Shown piece after piece: positions 10,856 through 21,786 of a stretch of DNA of 64,000 nucleotides. This stretch comes from Tribonema minus (lineage: Eukaryota; Sar; Xanthophyceae; Tribonematales; Tribonemataceae): assembly GCA_017506865.1 (NCBI GenBank), contig JAFCMP010000070.1:62001-126000 (forward strand), in the 5' to 3' direction. Position numbers and translations under genes: made by a program. Positions within the stretch are counted from its first letter, which is position 1, and the number at the start of each line of letters is the position of its first letter. The notes beneath the pieces were generated by a model. That model was not told the DNA's origin, searched no databases, and saw nothing but the letters and a program-made list of their open reading frames with translations.

Positions 10856-11346
10856 ATGAAGCTGCTGCCCGTCATCGTCGTGGCTGTGGCCGTGAGCCAC
10901 AGGACCTACAGCGTCGCAGCCTTCTGCGTTCCTGCAGCCCCTCTTTCTAGTTTTCGGGAGCAGCCATAATCCCGCGGCGTGAGGCTGGGGGTTTTTTTGG
11001 CGACCACCAACGGCGCCTAACCATCCAGTCGTCACGCCTTCTGGCACGACCGTCCTTTTTTTCCAGGCAGCCATCTACAATAAGTTCTCTGCAGATGGTC
11101 ACAGACGTTGGCGCAGCTCTGGTGGCTCTAGGCTTGGCTTTCTTGGGTTTGGGCCTGGGTTTAGGCCTGTCGAGCTTGGGCCGTAGTGTGAAGCAGGGCC
11201 TCTCCAGCGTTTCATCGAACCTGCACACGCTGTGTGCCCAGCTTGGCACAAACTTCGGCACCAGCCTTGGCGAGAAGCTGGTGCTTGGCCGCCAGCAACG
11301 TCAAGATCTGTTTGGAAGTCAAGCTCCCTGTTTTTCCGCCCTCTGA
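10856..11346 (+). pseudogene. Small plastid-type membrane protein, copy C (frameshifted)
   Basis: The start is intact and nearly identical to copy A (MKLLPVIVVAVAVSH). A one-base loss after SSFR brings a TAA within about 40 codons. From 11095 the second half is open again: hydrophobic helix (GAALVALGLAFLGLG), SVKQGLSSVSSNLHTL and LGTNFGTSLGEKLVL. An extra G near 11288 then shifts the frame away from the C-terminal segment seen in copies B and D. The gene and its flanks repeat the copy A layout about 2.3 kb further on. Confidence 0.6.
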
Positions 11347-11877
11347 TGCGAAGAACAGCAACAAGAAAGGCATCAATGAAACACCAGCAAGGCCAGCAAG
11401 CATCACTGAGGTGAGGCCATCTATGTCACCTGCGGAGCGAGGCGCTGCTTGACGATATGCTGTTTTGCGCCATCGCTGAAGTCCAAAATATGAAGCACTC
11501 AAATAACTGTGTAGTTATCAGGCATGCTACCAGCTGTGCGCATTGTGCGGGGACATCAGGCAGCATACAATGTTACCCTAACTGAACCCTAACGCTAATG
11601 GCACCCAAAGCAGCAAGCAGACGCAGCAGTTCGATGTCTGCGAGGCCTTTTGCAAACTGGTGTGTGCAAGCACCACCCCTTAGGTGAGCAGCCTTCTGCT
11701 TCAAGTGCGTTCGTTGCCAGCATTGGTACAACAAGTCTATCACATTGCTTGTATACATCAGTGCCATGTCCGTCGACCTGGCACAGTACCATACGGAGTG
11801 TCTTCGGGGTGCGGGCATCTGCTTCTGCGTATCGTCAAGCAGCGTCTCGCTCCACACGTGACACAAATGGCATCACT

Positions 11878-12419
11878 TCACTCATGCTTGCCTGCCTTGT
11901 CGTATGATCGATTGGTGCCTTTCTTGTTGCTGGTCTTTGCATCAGAGGGAGGAAAAACGGGGAGCTTGAATTCCACACAGATCTTGATGTTGCTGGCGGC
12001 AAGCACCAGCTTCTTGCCAAGGCTGGTACTGAGGTTTGTGCCAAGCTGGGCACCCAGCGTGTGCAGGTTTGATGAAACGCTGGAGAGGCCCTGTTTTACA
12101 TTACGGCCCAAGCTCGACAGGCCTACACTCTGTGTAGAGCAGCCAAGCCTGGAGCCACTAAAGCTGCGCCATCCACAACGCTGGCGTCTGTGACCATTTG
12201 AGTAGAAGTAGCCACGGCTGGCAGAATGGTGACAATGAGCTGTCATGCAACTCTGCCAGAAGGCGTGACGGCCGGATTGCCAGGCGCCGCTTGACCGCCC
12301 AGCAGCCTCACGCAGCGCAGTCATGGCTGCTACCCTGAGAATTGGACAGGGTGGCAGGAACACAGAAGGCTGCGACGTTGTAGGGCTACAAGTTTGAATG
12401 CGATGGGCAGCAGCTTCAT
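11878..12419 (-). pseudogene. Small plastid-type membrane protein, copy D (N-terminus broken)
   Basis: ATG at 12419 begins MKLLP but most of the signal region is deleted, and the frame meets TAG within 30 codons. The downstream frame to the TGA at 11878 stays open through GLSSLGRNVKQGLSSVSSNLHTLG, LGTNLSTSLGKKLVLAASN and the basic end SDAKTSNKKG. Copies C and D repeat the A/B convergent arrangement, so the cluster looks like a duplicated inverted pair. Confidence 0.6.
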
Positions 12420-12896
12420 GCCGTTCTCTCTGGTTAATGTGAACTTCACATTGTTCAGGAGTTGAAGTTTGGGTCACTTTGAAGTTTGGAGGGGATGTGC
12501 AGTTTGTGAAGTGAGTGTGAGTGTACTGCGCCCATAAATGAAGCATTGCATGTGCATAATGTATAGTAGCGACATCATTTCCTGCGCAGGCTGCAACTGC
12601 AGCAAACTGCTGCTTTGGACAATTTTTTGAGGCCTGCCGGGCATGATGCATATATTGTACTGTGTTATTGGTGGAAGGCACTTGTGGCTAACCATCCCTT
12701 GTCACCTAGAGCTCTACGATCTTTTGATTCGTTTTTATTGTACAAATTATGACAAATGTGCCATGCATCAGTGTAGTTTTACTCACAATGCGTCAACTTC
12801 AACTTTAACTTTACGATGTAACCGAAGAAAACGTTCGCAACTTCATCGAGGCCGCAATATATTGCAATAGCTGGGAGTCTGCTAGGACGTACATAC

Positions 12897-14469
12897 ATGC
12901 CTGAGGGATCCAATTTCAGCAACAACATGCTGCGCTCACTAAAGACGGACGTCCCTCAGCCCTGGTCTGAGCTGATCCCTACGTGCAGTGCCAGCGGCGA
13001 GTTGTTGGGCTTGTCATTCCTTTTCCACGGACAGTCCTTGCCTACGCTTCCAAGCCAGCTACGTTTCTACTTCGCTCCGTCGCTGAAGCAAGAACCGGCA
13101 CCAGTGGCTTCATGGATGAACGGGCTCGGCTCCGAGGTGAGCGTGTGCCGCTGCGAGTCCGCTGCGAAGCAGCGCGCGTAGCGCATTCGACGCAAGCTCG
13201 CCCGCCTACAATGATAAAACGATCATCGCCCTCGGCCGCTCCTCGAGGCCGAACACGTTGCTTCTTTGTTCAGGGCACAGGGCTTTACCTTCAATCACAC
13301 TCACACAGCTGACTGACCTTCCATGTAAAAGATGTGGGTAGCCAGCAAAGGCTACGCACTCGTGCCCACAGCACAAGAAGCTACCATATTCGCCATTCAG
13401 ATCGATCAGGTGACTCCATGTAGCACCCGGCATGGCTGACGGCCCAACTCATTGTCTCGCACACGTGTGCCTGCGTGCTGCTGTGCAGAGAGGGGAGAGC
13501 AGGTATGCCGTGGCAGCGGGCGATGAGCGGGGCACGTTTGAGATAGACCTGCCGAAGGACAGCCTGGGCAGCGGCGGCAGCTACAAGCACTACGTCCTCT
13601 ACACCACCGGAACTATAGGTAAGCGACGCTCACTGGCCCTTGTCTCCACTCATCTCGCTGTTTCGTCGCCCTGCTTAGCAGCATGCAGCCGAGGAACTAC
13701 CCTACAATTGCAAGTATGTGCAAGCGGCCTTGGGGGCTCTTTCAAGCAATAGCCTACTGAGTGAATAGCTGTTTGATGTGCACAGGGCCCATCTGTCAGA
13801 CCTCCATTGCGAGAGGCTCATTTGAAGAGCAGCCTCCCCCGCTTGAAAGTGGTCTCGGATGCCAAGCACCCAGGCGTGCACAGTGGCGCCACGCAGCGCT
13901 TCCACCCTTCACGCACGCCTCTCATTGAAGCAGCAGTGCTCCTGCATGGCTCTGGCATCGCACTGCGGAGCACCTTAACACGACAAGGGCTCACATACAC
14001 GCGTACCCAGGCACGCTGCTGCCGCGCTGCGTGTTGGTGTGTGCCTGTCGCGCGAGCGCGGCCCCCCCCGTGCGCGCTCAGACGACCACAACGCGCGCCC
14101 TCCCCTGTACCTGCCTACCCATCCCACGCGCGAGCGCAGACAAGCCCGAGCGCATGCGCACGGCGAGCACGCAGCGCGTCGACGCGCAGCACTGGTCCGC
14201 CACCATCGCCTGCCCCAACGCGCGCGTCGCGCCGCAGTCCGCGGCTCTGGACGACGGCAGCAGCGGCGGCGGCGCCGGCGGCAGCAGCGGCGGCAGCGGC
14301 AGCAGCTACGCGCCCGCGTGGGCCGGTAAGCAGGGCCCGCTGATGAGCGTTGTGGGTGGCGGAGCGCTGCTGGCGCTGGTCGTGGCGGCGGCGTTTGTGA
14401 CGCGGCGCAGGCGCAGGCGGCGCCAGGCGGAGGAAAGCGCGCGGCTGCGGCTGGAGAGGTGCCAGAGCG

Positions 14470-14558
<89 letters not shown>

Positions 14559-15237
14559 AGCGCGGAGGAGGCGCCGGAGAGCGTGGAGTACAGGCCCAAG
14601 GAGCACACGCGCAGGGCGCTCGACCGCGTCCTGCAGGTAACGCGTCAACTAACTTCAATTGAACTTGTGAATGCCTCAGGTCACTGTGTGTTGAAAGTAC
14701 TGCTGCTGGTGGCTGTGCCGCTTGTTGCTGCTGTCCAAGGCAGCATCTCCGGAAAAGGTACACCTTGCGGTGCCGTGCATTTTCCATGGCATTGATGAGG
14801 CTGCTGGTGCTGCAGGCGCACATGGTATCAAGTCTGCAGCGGCGCACGTGCGCTGAGCGCTTGAATGAGGTGCAATTGAAGCGCCGAGCACTGCGCAGTG
14901 CCTGGAGCCTGTGCGGGAGCAGTCAAGCAAGATTGATGCATCTGCCACTGGAAGTGGCAATCAGCGCTATGTGCAGCCTGACCCCAAGACGAGCACAACG
15001 TGGAACTGATTACACCATTGCTCCGCAGGCCTGGCCACGAACCACACCACCCCTCAAATATGAGAAGCCACGCTCGACAGCATGCGGTGCACTCATATGT
15101 GTATGCAATGCGGCACATACATGAGGCCCTGTCGATTGACATGAGCCGCCTTTCATGCTTTGTTGCTGCTCGGTGTGCTGCAGGGAAGCAAGCTCGCCAG
15201 CAAGGCAGACACCCAGGGCGAGAGCATCGAGGTCTGA
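12897..15237 (+). CDS. Unknown single-pass membrane protein with poly-Gly cytoplasmic tract (five exons, 5' end uncertain)
   Basis: Exons 12897-13136, 13332-13409, 13489-13618, 14140-14636 and 15184-15237 join with consistent phases into 332 residues. The N-terminal part is beta-rich (ATIFAIQIDQRGESRYAV, then GTFEIDLP and KHYVLYTTGTI), resembling an immunoglobulin-like/E-set sandwich. A Ser/Gly linker leads to one hydrophobic helix at about residues 217-237 (LMSVVGGGALLALVVAAAFV) followed at once by an RRRRRRR stop-transfer cluster. Then come 29 consecutive Gly (GGC codons, 14472-14558), a charged region, and the C-terminus GESIEV. A type I protein with its sandwich outside and basic/Gly tail inside is inferred. 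No signal peptide follows the ATG at 12897, so an earlier exon is likely missing. I do not recognise the family. Confidence 0.55.
14472..14558 (+). repeat. (GGC)29 microsatellite coding for poly-glycine
   Basis: An uninterrupted run of 29 GGC codons inside exon 4 of the membrane-protein gene, just after the transmembrane and Arg-rich segments. Pure codon usage with no synonymous interruption implies a recent, length-unstable tract. Confidence 0.9.
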
Positions 15238-16445
15238 GCGCGGGGAGGGGGGAACGAACGTGGAAACTGGTGGGGTTTTGCGCCAGTCGTGCTGTTTCCT
15301 TGTGTGAGCAGGTGCTAAGTATGTCTTTTAGTGTCATGCATGTGCCAGGGGAGAGCACTGAAGCTCCGGAGGCTACACAAGTACGCGTGGTGCAAGGCAG
15401 CCTGGGGACAGAGTCAGAGAGGCTGCTGCACAGTGGGTGGGTGGTATGTTTGACATTTTGGATTGTGTTGAAGGTGGTATGTCTCTGTGTGTGGGCTGGT
15501 GTGACATCTGTTTGTGCTGATTATGAATACATGTGCGCAGCAGCTGCTAGTATGGCTTGGGACGTGCTTCACCCGGCCGCCGGAATCACCTGCACCTGCT
15601 CGCATGTCATGTCCTGCTGCATGTGCCACAGTGTGTCTCGAGCAACAAGTACGGTCCACGGCAGGTGTCATTGTGCCAGCTGCACCAGATCATGATGCAA
15701 CATTGCGAGCCACGCATGTCGATTTGGCAGGTACCTCAACGTCAGTGTATGTTTACGCAAAAGCTATCGTCAGCAAGACAAAGTATTGGTTGTGCCTTTG
15801 GGTGTGCTGGTTTGCACACCTCTGCGAGCTTGCGGCCCCTTGTGTCAGTGTTCCCCGATACATAGCTGCTTTGCTGGCGCCAACCTACCAACTGCCGCAG
15901 CATCATCGCGTCAGGCGGTCTCAGTGCCTGGTCGTTGGTCTGAGATGCCTGTTGCCCATGGCATTATGAGATGAACAGCGCATCGCTCAGAGACCAGGGT
16001 GCCTTGACTTTGACTTGTGGGAGACTCAGACTCTCTCCAACAATCGCAGTCTGGCCATGAGGCTTCAATTGGTGGTGCACCGGCAAAGGCGATTTATTGC
16101 TGCTGAGTGGCTCTCGTTGACACAAAAATCGTTGCAGCATGCTGCATGAAACACTCAGCCTGCAGGCACACATGAACTGAGGCGGTGATGCTCCACATAG
16201 GAATTGAACTTAGGGGCTACCTCCCCTAAGCACATTGTTAGAGCTACCATGCCAATGCCAACAAGACGAACAAGAGGGTCATGCTGTCCCCGTATGCTTT
16301 TGACAGAGAGCAGGACGAGTACTGCATCTGGTTTGTACAGGTGCCAGCGACGCCTCTGCATCTGCACACGTGTAACATACTGTATTAATTGGCAGCGCTT
16401 GGTCAGCAGCAAACTCTGCTTTATGACTGCACAGTATTCAACAAG
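15238..16445. other. Spacer with no recognised gene
   Basis: Moderate-GC sequence after the membrane-protein stop. Open frames (for example 15000-15695 and 15514-15969, +) are Cys/His/Trp-rich in an unstructured way and have no conserved motifs. Nothing convincing on either strand. Confidence 0.4.
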
Positions 16446-17448
16446 TCATGGCACCAGCGCGCTGCCATCAGCCACCGAGCTCTCGTCGCGCGCACCGCCT
16501 CTGACAGGTGCTCCGGAGTCGCTGCAGACGTAGGCGCTGTCGGAGGAGTCCGAGGCGTTGCCGCCGGCGCCGCCACCTGCGTCGTTACTGCTGGCCTCAC
16601 TTCCCTCGCCCATGTCCACAACCGAGTCTCGACTTCCATTGTTGACGTCAGCGTAACCGGCCTCCATCGAGTGGATGCTGTACTCATCGCCGCTGCCGCT
16701 GTAGTCGTCGTCGCTGCAGTCATCGCCTCCGACAGCGTCGCCGGCCACCAACGCCTCCCCGCCCCCTCTGTTGACAGCCCCTGCATGAGCGCTGCCGTCA
16801 TCGCCACTGCCGCTGGCAGACTTCATCGGCGGCTGCGCTTCACATTCCCCACCCGACGGTACCGGATGAGGACTGGCAGCGGCCAGGAACGCCCCTGCTC
16901 AGCATGCTCATGCCCCGCTGCTGCTTTGCGCTGGTGTCAAATCCGTGCGCCGCCCGCACCCTGTCGACCTGCCGCGGTTCCGCTCCCATCGCTGCCATCC
17001 CAGCCTGCTGCTGCGTAGTGTCTCGGCACTGTGAACTCGCAGCGTCAGGATGCCGCCGCCTCTCGCAGGCCACCAAAGCGCGCCGCTGCTTTTCGATTGT
17101 GACCCTCTGCTGCCTGTTCTCCTCCTCAAGCTTCCGTAATGCTGTTCGCTCGCGACTCGCTGCCGCCCGATTACCTGCTCCAGCTCACGCAGCCTTGCCA
17201 GGTGCTGCTGAACGCCCTCTTCCAATTTTCGAATTTTGATACCGTTGTCATCTTGCAGCTGAATTGTCATACTGCTTTTCTTCTAGTCCAAGCCCCAAGT
17301 GCTGCTGTTGTCGTCCTGTTGCTAGTAGCGCTGTCGTTCTTCCTGCTGCTCCTGCTTCTGCGATAGCTCCACTAACTGCGCCGTGCTCTCGATTGCTGCA
17401 CCAGCACTTGCTTAAGTTCGTGAACTTCAAGGAACCGACAAACTTCAA
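16446..17448 (-). pseudogene. Degraded coiled-coil/acidic protein gene
   Basis: Minus-strand frames read in order: a Gln/Glu-rich stretch (ESTAQLVELSQKQEQQEERQR), then KIRKLEEGVQQHLARLRELEQVI, then after a one-base shift ALRKLEEENRQQRVTIEKQRRALV. These have strong heptad-type coiled-coil composition. A Ser/Asp/Gly-rich acidic stretch follows (16446-16826, with DDCSDDDYSGSGDEY). Two stop codons in the first stretch, the shift near 17148 and another shift near 16840 break the frame. One decayed gene is the simplest reading. Very short introns could in principle explain some breaks, but other introns here are far longer. No family recognised. Confidence 0.4.
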
Positions 17449-17574
17449 AAAAGGAGGCTTGAAGTTGTGGCAAAAAGCCCCCCGCCACCCCGAGGCCTCC
17501 CGGTCGTTACTGTGTAAACGTAGTACCTAAGGATCAGGTAACACAGAGGCAGAAGTAAGAGGTACGGGGGTGTC

Positions 17575-18861
17575 ATGAGGGCGAAGACTAGCAAGTCGAA
17601 GACTAGCAAGTCTAGGGCGAAGACTAGCAAGGCTAGATCTGTAAAGACGAAGGTGACTGCTGATCCCGCCGGTGTCCTTGCGGTTGCTCCATACGTCCTG
17701 GCCTTCCTGCCCCCATCGCTTATGGTCAGGAGCACATGTCGCACCTTCCACGATGTGGTGGAGCGCACGGAGGCCCCCAGGAAGCACAAAACGCTATTGT
17801 GGGACGCATTAGGCAGCAGCCGCCTCATCGGGTGGGCGGTGCGCTGCGGCATGTACGTGGACTGGGCGAAACAGTCCTGCATTCGCCGTGGCAAGCTCGA
17901 GGCACTGCAGCGACTCGAGGCACGGTAGCGACTCCGCAGGTCAGACGATCGTCTGCGATTCGGCGCCTATGAACTGCGCACTGCCGTGGAGAGCGCGCAC
18001 CTGCCGACGCTGCAGTGGATGCAGCAACAGTGCTCGGACCGCCACTTCAACCACAGGCTGTGCAGGTTCGCCGCCGCCGCCGGCCACCTCGAAGTGCTGC
18101 AGTGGCTGCGCAACGCCAAGTGCGAATGGGACGAGTCCACGTGCGTCAGCGCGGCTCAGCACGGCCACCTCGCGGTGCTGCAGTGGGCGATCGCCAACGG
18201 CTGCGACTGGCGGCCGGGGACCGCCGTATGCGCGGCGGCGGCGGCGGGCGGGCACCTGCACGTGCTGCAGTGGGCGCGCGCGAACCGCTGCGCGTGGGAC
18301 GAGGAGACGTGCGCGCTCGCCGCCATGCACGGCCACCTGCCGCTGCTGCAGTGGGTGCGCGCGAACGGCTGCCGCTGGGACGCGTCCACGTGCGCGCGCG
18401 CCGCGCACGGCGGGCACATCCACATCCTCGAGTGGGCGCGCGCCAACGGCTGCGCGTGGGACGCCGTCACGTGCGCCGCGGCGGCGCGCATGGCGCGGCT
18501 CAACGTGCTGCGCTGGGCGCGCGCGCGCGGCGCCCCGTGGGACGCGCGCACGTGCGCGTGCGGCGCGCTGTACAGGGAGGAGGAGGACGCGCTCGAGGTC
18601 GTGCAGTGGGCGCGCGCGCGCGGCTGCGCGTGGGACCGCCGCACGCGCGAGCACGCGACACTCCACGGCGACAGCGAGCTGGACCGCTGGGCGCGCGACC
18701 ACGGGTGCCCCCCGCCCAAGCGGCGCGACCACGAGCACCCGGGCGACTGGTACTACCGCTCGTTCGAGACGGACGAGGAGCGCAGCGCCAGCAGCTCCTC
18801 GGAGGAGTGGCCGTCGGACGAGCCAGAAGATCAGTTCGGGTGTGAGGGTGACATTTGGTGA
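17575..18861 (+). CDS. F-box-like / tryptophan-type ankyrin-repeat protein with an internal TAG
   Basis: One frame runs from the ATG at 17575 to the TGA at 18859-18861, interrupted only by TAG at 17926-17928. The N-terminus has repeated Lys-Thr-Ser-Lys blocks, then an F-box-like helical stretch (VLAFLPPSLMVRSTCRTFHDVV). After the stop, at least seven repeats of about 33 residues follow the pattern W-D-x2-TC-x2-AA-x2-GHL-x-VLQWAR-x-NGC. This ankyrin-derived type is abundant in stramenopiles, haptophytes and giant viruses. The C-terminus is acidic/Ser-rich. These proteins are generally assumed to be protein-binding adaptors, with the F-box joining a ubiquitin ligase. The TAG could be a disabling mutation, a readthrough site, or removed with a 15-nt GT...AG segment (17925-17939) whose loss keeps the frame. 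Without the stop, 428 residues. Confidence 0.6.
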
Positions 18862-18976
18862 GACGCTGCGGCCGTGCGCGGAGCGCCGCGCGCCCCACGA
18901 CTGCGCACGCCCTTTAAATGTTAATTGAAGTATGCATGCACTTGGGGCGCTCGTCGGATCCTGTGCACAGTTCGTG

Positions 18977-18982
18977 CTGTTG

Positions 18983-19046
<64 letters not shown>

Positions 19047-19063
19047 TCGCTGCTGCTTGTGGT
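18977..19063 (+). repeat. CTG trinucleotide repeat downstream of the ankyrin-type gene
   Basis: About two dozen CTG triplets starting about 115 nt after the stop codon, followed by imperfect CTG/CCG triplets to about 19170. Open frames through it are homopolymer artefacts. Confidence 0.85.
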
Positions 19064-19285
19064 GGTGCTGCTGCTGTTAATGCTAAGGGCCTGCTACTGC
19101 TACTGCCGCTGCCGCCGCCGCCACCGCCGCCGCCGCTGCTGCCTGCTGCCGCTGCTGGCTGCTGCCGCTGCAGCACTAGTTGCACACGGAGGCGCCTGCA
19201 GAAGCGGCGCCTGCTTGCTGAGTACTGTGGTAAGGCATGCATCACGGGCCAGAAGCAGTTCCTCCCACCATGATTCACAAAAGTA

Positions 19286-19618
19286 CAAGCGCGCCCTAAA
19301 GCTCTCAAGGGCATCGCCCTGGCGCGCTTACGCTCGGCACTGTCGGCAGCGCTCCACATGGCGTACTCTGGCCGTGTCATGACACACATGGCAGAATCCA
19401 GGGGGGGGGGGCACATGGAGGAGGACGTAGGGGAGGACCCCGAGATGCCATTTGGCGGCGGCGGCGTTTGAGTGGTTGTCGTTGCGACACTTTCAGACTG
19501 TCATACGACATGTAGATTCCTTACAGCTAGATGCCAATCATCTGGGCTTTTTCGCGCCCTGAGCGAGAATTAATAAAAAGTACAAGAGCTCTCAGCGAGA
19601 ATTAATAAAAAGTACAAG
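19286..19618 (+). repeat. Partial duplicate of the retroelement-like ORF end
   Basis: From gcgccctaaagctctcaagg through the stop and the tail (gggctttttcgcgccctgagcgagaattaataaaaag) this repeats the sequence at 19845-20146 essentially base for base. It has the 3' part only. A further 33-nt unit (agcgagaattaataaaaagtacaagagctc) is itself doubled at about 19562-19624. Near identity implies a very recent event. Confidence 0.8.
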
Positions 19619-19625
19619 AGCTCAG

Positions 19626-20027
19626 GTGGCGTCGCGGGCGGCGAAGACTGCAGCAGACCCCGAGCGATGCTGCCGCGACCAAGAGGCCGCCAAGACTACC
19701 CACTATTCTGGTCATTATGATCAGAATTGCTACAAACTTGCCACATTGGCAATAGGGTCATTTGGCAGCATCGGGGAGCAGGGGCGGAAGCTGCTGGAGG
19801 CTGTGGCGACGGAGTATGCCAGCAGGATGTCAGTGCCCGGAGGAGCGCGCCCTAAAGCTCTCAAGGGCATCGCCCTGGCGCGCTTACGCTCGGCACTGTC
19901 GGCAGCGCTCCACATGGCGTACTCTGGCCGTGTCATGACACACATGGCAGAATCCAGGGGGGGGGGGCACATGGAGGAGGACGTAGGGGAGGACCCCGAG
20001 ATGCCATTTGGCGGCGGCGGCGTTTGA
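19626..20027 (+). CDS. Fragment resembling the C-terminus of a non-LTR retrotransposon polyprotein
   Basis: A 133-codon frame (first codon not ATG) with TLAIGSFGSIGEQGRKLLEAVA followed by RPKALKGIALARLRSALSAALH. This matches the general form of segments that close reverse-transcriptase ORFs in algal and oomycete LINEs (a Phe-Gly-x-Leu/Ile-Gly block, then a basic helix ending near the 3' UTR). No polymerase motifs occur upstream, so if it is a LINE it is 5'-truncated. The TGA is followed by a short tail ending AATTAATAAAAAG, which fits a retroelement 3' end. The family call is from memory of the pattern and is tentative; a host-gene fragment is possible. Confidence 0.4.
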   Translation: MASRAAKTAADPERCCRDQEAAKTTHYSGHYDQNCYKLATLAIGSFGSIGEQGRKLLEAVATEYASRMSVPGGARPKALKGIALARLRSALSAALHMAYSGRVMTHMAESRGGGHMEEDVGEDPEMPFGGGGV

Positions 20028-20089
20028 GTGGTTGTCGTTGCGACACTTTCAGACTGTCATACGACATGTAGATTCCTTACAGCTAGATG

Positions 20090-20146
20090 CCAATCATCTG
20101 GGCTTTTTCGCGCCCTGAGCGAGAATTAATAAAAAGTACAAGAGCT
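20090..20146 (+). mobile_element. 3'-tail motif of a dispersed element (copy 1)
   Basis: CATCTGGGCTTTTTCGCGCC followed by CTGAGCGAGAATTAATAAAAAG. The same tail occurs at about 19537-19590 and, diverged, at about 46602-46640 (+), 20620-20690 (-) and 63832-63910 (-). The shared end and variable 5' extent are what 5'-truncated retroposons leave. Confidence 0.5.
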
Positions 20147-20619
20147 CGTCAGCTCCGGAAAGCATGCCTCATCGCTGGGAGTACGTATAGTACACTCTTG
20201 GGCTGCGTTCGGTTCAGGATGGCGTGTCTCGGTCCCATCTGTGCTATGTGGTGGGATTTGCGCCATTGCGTCGCGTGCACACGTCAGTCCCTGCATAATT
20301 CTCTAAGCCGCTGCTTCATCACACGCACTTCAAGCACGTACATCGACCACGGAGTGTAGTGACACCAACCCTTGCTCAGGCCGCAAACAAGCCCAAATGA
20401 TTGATGTCCAGCTATCAGAGTCGCATGGGGCACTGAAATTTACATGAACTTCAAAGTATGTGCTTCGGAGTAGACTATGCCCTGTGACCGATTCCCATTT
20501 TGATGATCCCTTCTAAATAACATCATCCAACGTCATCTTCCATACTTGTGCATTAGTCCGCTTCCTCTGGATGCCGCCATGTGTCATGCCCCGCCAAAGA
20601 GAGGAGTGCTAGATTGCTG

Positions 20620-20705
20620 TCCATTCTCGCTGAAGGCGCGCAAGGCCCGGATGGTGGATGTCAGGGGGCTTGCTATTGAGTCTACATACTGTACATGGAT
20701 CTTGT
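20620..20705 (-). mobile_element. Dispersed element tail (antisense copy 2)
   Basis: On the minus strand the core reads ATCCGGGCCTTGCGCGCC then TTCAGCGAGAATGG, preceded by GACATCCACC. The upstream part also matches the copy at 63832-63925 (minus), so homology extends at least about 80 nt. Confidence 0.45.
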
Positions 20706-21786
20706 GAATATTTGAAAGTGCCTCAATGCGCATGGACGATCATTTCAGCCCTACAGTATTCGCAGCATATAAAAATGCGGCATCTACGGCCAGAGTTGGC
20801 ATACCTGTGCAAAACTGCATATGCTTCCTCTGGCGATGTGCCTTTTTGTCACTCCACCTTCCTGAACGCTTGCCAAGTGCATCAGCACGCACATGAGGGG
20901 AGCATGTGTACGGCAGCCATTTTCTGTGCAGTAAATGATATCAGCAGCAGCAGCAGCAGCCGCATGTCCTATGTACGTGCTTCGGACGCACACAGCTACT
21001 GCTACCTCAAAGATCCTTTCCTGGCATGAGTACAACTACGCCACAACCAACACAGCATACATCAGCACAAGCCGCATGCATCACGCCAAGCTGAATTCCT
21101 CGATGGCATCTTCTTGCACATGGTCATGTCCCTGATCACTGCAGCACAAAAAGTATTTGTAGCATACAGTACATATGTAAGACCCCTCAGTGGGCTGCAA
21201 CGTCCAGTGCAGTGCAGCGACTGTACTTTTTATCAGCGACTGTACCTCCGCCAAGAACTGCATCAGACTTCACGCGTGTCGCAGCCCAGCTCTGCGTGAA
21301 TACAGACACCACAACTGCAGAGGCCCACAGCACAACTGCCAGCGATTACGCCAAGTAAGCATGTTGTCATATACATGAGCTGGCAATGCTATCAGTTTCA
21401 TCCAAAAAGCAAGGCCTTCGTCGGCTCTGAACAGACAACCCTTGACATGGGGCAAGCTCAAGAGCAGGACACAGCTGACGTGCGCAACAGAGCACACAAC
21501 ACACAAAACTCGCCACCCGCCGTCGTCGTCTATCCGTCAAGTAAGATGGTTGTATATGTATTATAATTGGTAGTCGGCGGCGGCAGCTGGTTTTAATGCG
21601 GCCATGAGTAGAGCTCGCTGGGGCGCACACACCACACTCACGCGCGCCAGCGCTAAAACACACATGTACAGAACCACTCATGCCCCAGGCGCGCGGAAAA
21701 ACCGGGTGCGCGCCCCCACGAGCCCCCCAGCACAGGAGGCGCAGCTGGTCGATGATGAGTAGCAGGGGGGGGGTGCGGGAAACAGC
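20706..21786. other. Spacer with no recognised gene
   Basis: Lower-GC sequence between the element tail and the 3' end of the light-harvesting gene. Short unsupported frames only; a (GCA)n stretch lies at about 20942-20960. Confidence 0.4.

Larger units (their letters stand above)
8400..12660. repeat. Duplicated convergent gene pair (A-B and C-D), about 2.3 kb per unit
   Basis: Unit 1 spans roughly 8400-10500 and unit 2 roughly 10740-12660. Both carry a plus-strand copy, a shared intergenic block (including caaataactgtgtagttatc and ggtgtgtgcaagcaccac) and a convergent minus-strand copy. Flanks of B and D also match (gtgagtg...aagcattgcatgtgca; ggcctgccgggcatgatgca). Order: + - + -. Confidence 0.75.

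Noticed and set aside
17941..19416. 491-codon minus-strand open frame opposite the ankyrin-type gene
   Set aside because: It lies exactly antisense to well-formed ankyrin-type repeats and a CTG repeat. Its Arg/Ala text is the mirror of GC-rich codons and has no motif.
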